The notes under the pieces are model-generated. The model was not told the origin of the DNA, ran no database searches, and saw only the letters and a list, made by a program, of their open reading frames with translations. From an uncultured Selenomonas sp. (GTDB lineage Bacteria > Bacillota > Negativicutes > Selenomonadales > Selenomonadaceae), in the NCBI GenBank assembly GCA_900552565.1, contig USAK01000023.1:1-30517 (forward strand): DNA of 30,517 bases. Reading direction: 5' to 3'. This document shows, in pieces, positions 25,773-30,517 of this stretch (positions within the stretch are counted from its first letter, which is position 1; each line of letters starts with the position of its first letter). A program made the translations under genes and the position numbers.

Positions 25773-25810
25773 AAAAAAGACCGCACGGCTATAGACCTGC
25801 GGTCTTTTTT
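25773..25810. terminator. Bidirectional terminator
   Basis: AAAAAAGACCGCA and TGCGGTCTTTTTT form a 13-base perfect stem around a 12-base loop, with A- and T-runs on both sides. It ends the small membrane gene on the plus strand and the Nudix gene on the minus strand; it touches the Nudix stop codon. Confidence 0.9.
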
Positions 25811-26202
25811 TATGCATGCAGGGCTTCCTTAGCCCAGGCGACGGCTTCCAGGTCGGCGGGCAGCCAGTTGACGGTGTCGAATTCATCGGGATGAAGCCAC
25901 TTCGCGCGGTCGTGGACCGTCAGGGTAATGTGGCGGTCAAGCAGTCGGCAGAGATAGCAGTCCATCGTCAGATGAAAGTTTGGATAATCGTATGCGACCG
26001 TGCCGAGCAGGCGGTCGACAGCAATCTCGGCCTTGAGTTCTTCCCGAATCTCACGGTGAATGGCCTCTTCCCCGCTTTCGCCCGGTTCGAGCTTTCCGCC
26101 GGGGAATTCATAGCCGCCCGCAAATTCACCATAATTACGTCTTGTCGCCAGCACCCTCGTGCCATCCGTAATGACCGCTGCTGCCACATGAATCTGTTTC
26201 AT
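25810..26202 (-). CDS. Nudix hydrolase, (deoxy)nucleoside triphosphate pyrophosphohydrolase type
   Basis: The product has 130 residues. The Nudix box GX5EX7REUXEEXGU is seen as GGKLEPGE...EAIHREIREEL. The N-terminus KQIHVAAAVITDGTRVLATRR is that of MutT/CTP pyrophosphohydrolase-like proteins (8-oxo-dGTP or oxidised pyrimidine clean-up). The ATG at 26202 has AAAGGA eight bases upstream; an ATG at 26211 would touch that site. It follows the helicase gene by 37 bases and is probably cotranscribed with it. Exact substrate cannot be told. Confidence 0.92.
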   Translation of the reverse strand: MKQIHVAAAVITDGTRVLATRRNYGEFAGGYEFPGGKLEPGESGEEAIHREIREELKAEIAVDRLLGTVAYDYPNFHLTMDCYLCRLLDRHITLTVHDRAKWLHPDEFDTVNWLPADLEAVAWAKEALHA

Positions 26203-26239
26203 CAATGCCATCCTTTCTATGTCCTGTTCTATGCAAAGG

Positions 26240-29236
26240 TCAAGCTTCTTTGCTCGTAATGTAGTCGTAAAGGTCCTCGCGCACCGCCGTATCGAGCTGC
26301 CAGAAGAGTTCCACGGCCGTATCGCCGGAATCCATTTTGATGGGCTCAGCGTGATAATTCGTCATGCGGCCCAGATAGTAAAAACTCTTGGCTTCTTTGT
26401 CGTCTTTGTTTTTCCGCACAAAGAGGTCAATCGGCAGCCCCTCGTCCTCAGCCTGACAGAAACGCCGAACGTCTTCGGAATCCATATTCCGCTTGCTCTT
26501 GGAAATCGAAATGAGCTGACTGCTGTTTAAGAAGCGGTCGTGGTAATTAATGGAATCCTGCACATCCGCGGCTTTATCGTAGTTGATGAAAACGGGATAA
26601 GTCCGGCTTTCCTCGTCGTATTTATATCCGCCGATATTGAGCGGCACAAGGGCGTGGCTCCAGTCCATGATGCGGCAGACGTCCTCGTAATCGTATTTTT
26701 GATAGAGCTGGAAGCCGCTGTCCTTGTAGGGATTGCTGTAGTTCTCCTGATAGCGGCGCAGGCCGAAACAGACGAGCTCCTCCACCTGACTCCGAAATTC
26801 CTCATCCTGCAGCTGCGCGTGAAAGACAGCGGACACCGTATAGTCCTTTCCGCATGGTTCAATAAAAACGCAGTCCTGAAAGGTTTTGCGGGATGCCCCT
26901 GTGGCAAAATTTCCCGTCATGATGTGGATGAGATTTTGCCGCGTATTGCGCTTAAAGGCAATTTCGTAAGGACGCAGTGCCAGACGCTGCTCCAGCACCG
27001 AGAAAATATGCTTTTCCTCGGGATGCTGCAGGATGATGTCGAGTATAAGCAGTTCATGCGGACGTTTGCCCTCGGCAAATTCCTTGGAGATATACTGCAG
27101 GAATTTTTCGGCCAAGGCATTAAACGTGATGTGGTAGTCCGGCTCGTATTTCTTAAGGAAGGCATGGTACGAACCGAGGCGGTTCGAGCGAAATACGCAG
27201 GTGATGTCCATTTCACCAAAGCGGTCAAAATCGTCGAGCTTGGGAATGCGGCCCAATTTATAGCGCAGGCGGAAATAATTGTCTTTAATCAGCTGAATTG
27301 CTGCGAGGTTCGACTGGTCAATCGACTGAAAAATCTGCTCGCGAGAAACCGCGTCGAAATGAATCGTCGAGGCTCCCGGAATCATGCGCTCGCCCTCGAG
27401 CAAAAAATGGCGGATATTGTCCTTATTATAGCTGCGGTCGCCCGAAAGCGCGATGGGAATGAGATAATTCTTGTCGCTGTAATTGCCGATAAAATCGAGG
27501 ACAATGACGTATTCCTTCCCTTCTGCCTTGCGCAGGCCGCGGCCGAGCTGCTGGATAAAGACAATCGGGCTCTGCGTCGGGCGCAGCATAATGACTTGAT
27601 TGATTTCTGGGATATCGACGCCCTCATTGAAGATATCAACCGTCAAGATATAATCGAGGGGATTGGCGATAGTATCCCCAACCAGACGGGTCACGGCCGC
27701 TTCTCGCTCTGCCTGTGAATTTTTGCCGGAGAGACTCAGCGTGTGCAGGCCGTGCTCATTGAGCTTTTGCGACAGCATCTCCGCTTCCCGATTCGTACTG
27801 CAGAAAATCAAGCCCTTGACACGCGTGCCACTGAAGCCGTAAAATTCAGCCTCACGGATGATATGCTCGACGCGGCTCTCCCCCGTGAGCTTCTGCAGCA
27901 GGCGTTCGTCATGCACCTCGTCCGCCGAATACGTCCGCCCGCCCAAGCTGATATCGTGAATGCCAAAATAGTGGAACGGGCAGAGCAGATTCTCGGTCAG
28001 AGCCTGCTGCAGGCGGATTTCATAGGCAATATTGTGGTCGAACAGCTCGTAAATATCAAAACCATCTGTCCGGTCCGGACTGGCCGTCATGCCCAGGCAA
28101 AACGCCGGCGTGAAGTAGTCGAGCAGTTTTTGATACGAGGCCGCACCGGCACGGTGCACCTCATCGACGATTATCAAATCAAAATCGTTTGGTGAAAATG
28201 AATGCAGCACATCCTCGCGTGAAATGGTCTGGATGGTCGCAAAAAGATACTGCGCGTCTATGTCCTTTGCCGTACCGGACAGCAGGCCCGCGTCGATGTT
28301 CGCGCCGAGCACGCGCCGGTAGCTTCTGAGGGCCTGCTTGGCAATCTGCTCGCGGTGCACGACAAAGAGCATGCGCCGCGGCTGGAAATCACGCGCGGCA
28401 AAGGCCGAGGCATAGGTCTTGCCCGTGCCCGTCGCCGAAATCAGCAGGGCTCTGCGGGCGTGAAGATGACGCAGGGAACGGAGGCTCTCGATAAACTCCT
28501 CCTGCATGAGATTCGGGTGCAGGGCCGAAGCTGTTCCCGTCGCTGTCACTTTATAGGCATATTCCGCCGCCAACGGCATGGCTGCGTTCGGCAGCGGATA
28601 ATACTGTGCCTGTTTTACCGGCATATGGTCACGCTGGTAAACTTTTTGGTAGTCATCGTAAAAACGGGCAAAAGGAAGCGTATGCTTTTCGTCCGACCAG
28701 AGATGTGCAAAGCGCGTAAGCATGCTCTGCGTATATTCGCCATCATGCAGGGAAATGAGCTTTGTGTTCCATTCTTCATTCTGCGTCAGGGCTGCTGCTG
28801 TGAGGTTGGAGCTGCCCACAATCATGCGGTAGACATCGCCGCGGCGGAAGATATAGCCCTTGGTATGAAAGCCGGCATTCTGTTCGGCCCAATACATACG
28901 CAGTTCGATATTCGCAAAGGACTGAAGCTTCTTTAACGCCTTGGGGTCGCTGAAGTTTAAGTAATTCGTCGTCAAAATACGGCCGGGGATGCCCCGCTCT
29001 TCGAGCTCACGCAAAATGCCGAGCAGCGGGGTGATGCCGCCCATCGTAATAAAGGCCACGCTGATGCAGAAAGACTCGCAGTGCTCTAATTCACGCTCGA
29101 GTGCCGACAGGACCTTCTGGCCCTTATGGTAGTCATTGTACACAAACTGAGGGCGATATTCTGCTGTCGAATTCGCCCTCGCGTTTAGAAAGGCAGTCTT
29201 TTGTCCCTGCAAAAGCCTGTCGTATATTTCGTCCAT
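26240..29236 (-). CDS. PLD nuclease / SF2 helicase / DUF3427-type protein
   Basis: The product has 998 residues. Residues about 30-200 look like a phospholipase D-type nuclease: HTKGY with His124 and Lys126, then GSSNLT at 141-146. An SF2 helicase follows: Walker A SATGTGKT at 267-274, DEVH at 358-361, GMTASPDRTDG, then IFNEGVDIPEINQVIMLRPT and QQLGRGLRKAEGK (motif VI). The last 350 residues resemble the C-terminal DUF3427 domain. The ATG at 29236 has GAGGCGGGA. Such proteins act on DNA or RNA and have been connected to phage defence or DNA repair; the role here is unproven. It is followed by a Nudix gene. Confidence 0.88.
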   Translation of the reverse strand: MDEIYDRLLQGQKTAFLNARANSTAEYRPQFVYNDYHKGQKVLSALERELEHCESFCISVAFITMGGITPLLGILRELEERGIPGRILTTNYLNFSDPKALKKLQSFANIELRMYWAEQNAGFHTKGYIFRRGDVYRMIVGSSNLTAAALTQNEEWNTKLISLHDGEYTQSMLTRFAHLWSDEKHTLPFARFYDDYQKVYQRDHMPVKQAQYYPLPNAAMPLAAEYAYKVTATGTASALHPNLMQEEFIESLRSLRHLHARRALLISATGTGKTYASAFAARDFQPRRMLFVVHREQIAKQALRSYRRVLGANIDAGLLSGTAKDIDAQYLFATIQTISREDVLHSFSPNDFDLIIVDEVHRAGAASYQKLLDYFTPAFCLGMTASPDRTDGFDIYELFDHNIAYEIRLQQALTENLLCPFHYFGIHDISLGGRTYSADEVHDERLLQKLTGESRVEHIIREAEFYGFSGTRVKGLIFCSTNREAEMLSQKLNEHGLHTLSLSGKNSQAEREAAVTRLVGDTIANPLDYILTVDIFNEGVDIPEINQVIMLRPTQSPIVFIQQLGRGLRKAEGKEYVIVLDFIGNYSDKNYLIPIALSGDRSYNKDNIRHFLLEGERMIPGASTIHFDAVSREQIFQSIDQSNLAAIQLIKDNYFRLRYKLGRIPKLDDFDRFGEMDITCVFRSNRLGSYHAFLKKYEPDYHITFNALAEKFLQYISKEFAEGKRPHELLILDIILQHPEEKHIFSVLEQRLALRPYEIAFKRNTRQNLIHIMTGNFATGASRKTFQDCVFIEPCGKDYTVSAVFHAQLQDEEFRSQVEELVCFGLRRYQENYSNPYKDSGFQLYQKYDYEDVCRIMDWSHALVPLNIGGYKYDEESRTYPVFINYDKAADVQDSINYHDRFLNSSQLISISKSKRNMDSEDVRRFCQAEDEGLPIDLFVRKNKDDKEAKSFYYLGRMTNYHAEPIKMDSGDTAVELFWQLDTAVREDLYDYITSKEA

Positions 29237-29277
29237 GTTCCCGCCTCTTTTTCTCACCAACGTCTGCAAACAATATT

Positions 29278-29286
29278 AGTATACCA
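29278..29286 (-). promoter_or_regulatory. Extended -10 promoter of the PLD-helicase gene
   Basis: On the minus strand TG-G-TATACT is found about 42 bases before the helicase ATG. No clear -35 hexamer is seen. The gene thus probably has its own promoter after bioY; no terminator for bioY was found in the 55 bases between. Confidence 0.45.
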
Positions 29287-29336
29287 TGCAGGCAGCTGCA
29301 GCGCTATGATTTTGCGGGAAACCGTTTTTCTGTAGT

Positions 29337-29882
29337 TTATCTTCTGCGCTCGATGGCCTGATTGACTTTGACGCCGAGGAAGGCAGCCATGAGGCATTTG
29401 ATGATGTCGCCGGGGATATAAGGCAGGACGGCCATGACGATGGCAGCCTTGAGGCCGATGTCCATGACGAGCAGCATGGAGATGAGGCCGCCGACATAAG
29501 TCAGCGGGATGCCGACGATGATATCGACGAGGGCGTAGCGCTTAAAGCTCGGCCTATCCCCTTTAAGCGCGCTGATAATCGGGTAGACAACGAGCCACGC
29601 AATGATGTAGCCGCCCGTCGGGCCGACGAGACGGCCGACGCCCGCAGTGCCGCCGACGAAGACGGGCAGGCCGATGCAGCCGAGCAGCACGTAGGTCAGG
29701 AGCGCAAGGAACGTCTGCTTCGGCGGCAGCACGAACGCCGTGACGCCGAGTGCGAGCGTCAAAGCCGTGACCATGCCCGGCGTAAAAGGCAGCGGAAATG
29801 AGATATACGCCGTCACGCCGCAGAACGCCACGCAAAGAGCCATTTTTGTCAAATCCTGTACGGAAAATGCTTTTGTGTTCAT
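29337..29882 (-). CDS. bioY: Biotin transporter substrate-binding subunit BioY
   Basis: BioY is the biotin-specific S component of an ECF-type transporter. The product has 181 residues and about six hydrophobic segments. LPVFVGGTAGVGRLVGPTGGY and the C-terminal LPYIPGDIIKCLMAAFLG are family hallmarks. AAGGGG lies before the ATG at 29882. The energising subunits (EcfA/EcfT) are not in the window, so it may use shared ones. A BirA-type operator over its promoter ties it to biotin status. Confidence 0.95.
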   Translation of the reverse strand: MNTKAFSVQDLTKMALCVAFCGVTAYISFPLPFTPGMVTALTLALGVTAFVLPPKQTFLALLTYVLLGCIGLPVFVGGTAGVGRLVGPTGGYIIAWLVVYPIISALKGDRPSFKRYALVDIIVGIPLTYVGGLISMLLVMDIGLKAAIVMAVLPYIPGDIIKCLMAAFLGVKVNQAIERRR

Positions 29883-29907
29883 GATAAATCCCCTTCTTCA
29901 TTTCTCC

Positions 29908-29946
29908 GGCACGAAGACTTCCCTCTTTCCCAAAGTCTTCCGTGCC
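29908..29946 (-). other. Long hairpin in the bioY 5' leader
   Basis: GGCACGAAGACTT and AAGTCTTCCGTGCC pair nearly perfectly (one bulged base) around a 12-base loop. It lies within the first 50 bases of the presumed bioY transcript and just before the ribosome binding site. It has no T-run, so it is not a terminator; a role in mRNA stability or translation is possible. Confidence 0.6.
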
Positions 29947-29960
29947 TTACATATGTTCTT

Positions 29961-29989
29961 ATTATAGGCCAGCCTGCTTTTATCGTCAA
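29961..29989 (-). promoter_or_regulatory. Promoter of bioY
   Basis: On the minus strand TTGACG (29984-29989) and TATAAT (29961-29966) are 17 bases apart. The -35 overlaps the right half of the BirA-like site. Confidence 0.82.
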
Positions 29990-30013
29990 CGTACAGTGAT
30001 ATATCAGTTAACA
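29984..30013 (-). promoter_or_regulatory. Candidate BirA (biotin repressor) operator
   Basis: On the minus strand TGTTAAC (30007-30013) and GTTGACG (29984-29990) are 16 bases apart. BirA boxes consist of TGTTAAC and GTTAACA half-sites with a 14-16 base spacer; the left half is perfect and the right half has two differences. It covers the -35 of the bioY promoter, so biotin-bound BirA would repress uptake. Confidence 0.65.
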
Positions 30014-30026
30014 TAAGCAACAACAA

Positions 30027-30065
30027 ACAGCCCCATACCGCATGAAGTATACGGTATGGGGCTGT
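30027..30065 (-). terminator. Terminator after the partial gene at the right edge
   Basis: ACAGCCCCATACCG and CGGTATGGGGCTGT form a 14-base perfect stem. On the minus strand TTTGTTGTTG follows. It lies 20 bases after the stop of the partial gene and before the bioY promoter. Confidence 0.85.
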
Positions 30066-30085
30066 CTTTATCGTATCTGAGACAA

Positions 30086-30517
30086 TCAGATCATGTTCTT
30101 GACATAGGAGTCATAGAGAGCTTTGAGCTCTTCGACTTTGTCGTACATCTCAACCTGCAGGCCGGATGCCGTCGCATAGTCGCCGTCGTTGAGAGCGTTG
30201 ATGAGCAGCGTGAAGAGGCTCTTCTCATCGATGCTGTCCTTAGCGAGGTAGCTGCGGATGCCGTTAATCTTGTTCCAGTTGTAGGAATCGAGGTCCGTGA
30301 CGAAGTCCGTCTTGACTTCCTTAGCACTGCGGACGATGTCGCGGTTCTCTGGAATGATGCGGGCAATGAGCTCGGTCTTCCAGCGCGTCAGGGCGCCAGC
30401 GCGGAATGCTTCGATAATCTGGTCACGCAGAGCGCCGCCAGCCGTGATGACAGCGAGCTTAGCCGGATAGTTCTCGAAGTTCTGCATGTTCTCCCAAACC
30501 GTAGCCGGCGGAGCACC
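30086..30517 (-). CDS. 3' part of an unidentified gene (partial, runs off the right edge)
   Basis: I do not recognise this protein. The last 143 residues are visible; the frame is open to the window edge (GAPPATVWENMQNF), so the ATG at 30487 is not the start. The visible part is soluble, mixed hydrophobic and charged, probably helical, with WKTELIARIIPENRDIV and a C-terminal EELKALYDSYVKNMI. No signal peptide, membrane segment or known catalytic motif is seen. A terminator follows. Confidence 0.7.
   Translation of the reverse strand, partial: GAPPATVWENMQNFENYPAKLAVITAGGALRDQIIEAFRAGALTRWKTELIARIIPENRDIVRSAKEVKTDFVTDLDSYNWNKINGIRSYLAKDSIDEKSLFTLLINALNDGDYATASGLQVEMYDKVEELKALYDSYVKNMI

Noticed and set aside
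26540..27718. Plus-strand open frame of 392 codons
   Set aside because: It is antisense to the PLD-helicase gene; the minus-strand product has full helicase motifs.

Overview
The window looks like a chromosomal core region of a moderately high-GC, Gram-negative-type Firmicute (Negativicutes, probably Selenomonadales). This is inference from gene order and protein style: the ylm/sepF/divIVA division cluster, the infC-rpmI-rplT operon, Firmicute-type SAM-I and T-box riboswitches and PyrR occur together with hfq and a RodZ-like protein. No rRNA, tRNA, CRISPR array or complete insertion sequence is visible. Almost every gene is on the minus strand; only three reading frames (270-836, 20147-20872, 25539-25748) are on the plus strand.

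Layout. 1-935: structured DNA resembling an IS200/IS605 right end, then a chimeric reading frame with an XRE helix-turn-helix followed by two pieces of an iron-type alcohol dehydrogenase. 935-2407: metK under a SAM-I riboswitch with its own promoter and terminator. 2426-14241: a 13-gene minus-strand run with very tight spacing. It starts at a promoter before a RodZ-like gene and continues through a YgiQ-type radical SAM protein, nrdR, a B12/radical SAM protein, pgeF, yggS, sepF, proC, ylmH, divIVA, lspA, rluD and pyrR. 14294-15994: iscR-like regulator and cysteine desulfurase, with a palindrome in the regulator's promoter region. 16042-20023: ytkL-like hydrolase, miaA, hfq, dut and rarA. 20147-20872: thiN on the opposite strand. 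20896-23154: TrmH-family methyltransferase, then rplT, rpmI and infC (IF3 with an ATT start) behind a leader with an attenuator. 23172-25418: thrS with a complete T-box leader. 25446-25810: a 69-residue membrane protein with its own promoter and terminator. 25810-29286: a 998-residue PLD-nuclease/SF2-helicase/DUF3427-type protein followed by a Nudix hydrolase. 29337-30013: bioY with a BirA-type operator over its promoter. 30086-30517: the 3' part of an unidentified gene.

How it works together. The region is mostly housekeeping: cell division and wall growth (rodZ-like, sepF, divIVA, ylmH), translation (thrS, infC, rpmI, rplT, miaA, rluD, TrmH), nucleotide metabolism (pyrR, dut, nrdR), cofactors (metK, thiN, bioY, nifS) and genome maintenance (rarA). 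RNA-level and operator control is dense: SAM-I, T-box, an IF3/L20-type leader, an Rrf2-type palindrome and a BirA site. The least ordinary parts are the XRE-alcohol dehydrogenase chimera beside the IS-like end, and the PLD-helicase/Nudix pair, a plausible defence or repair cassette.
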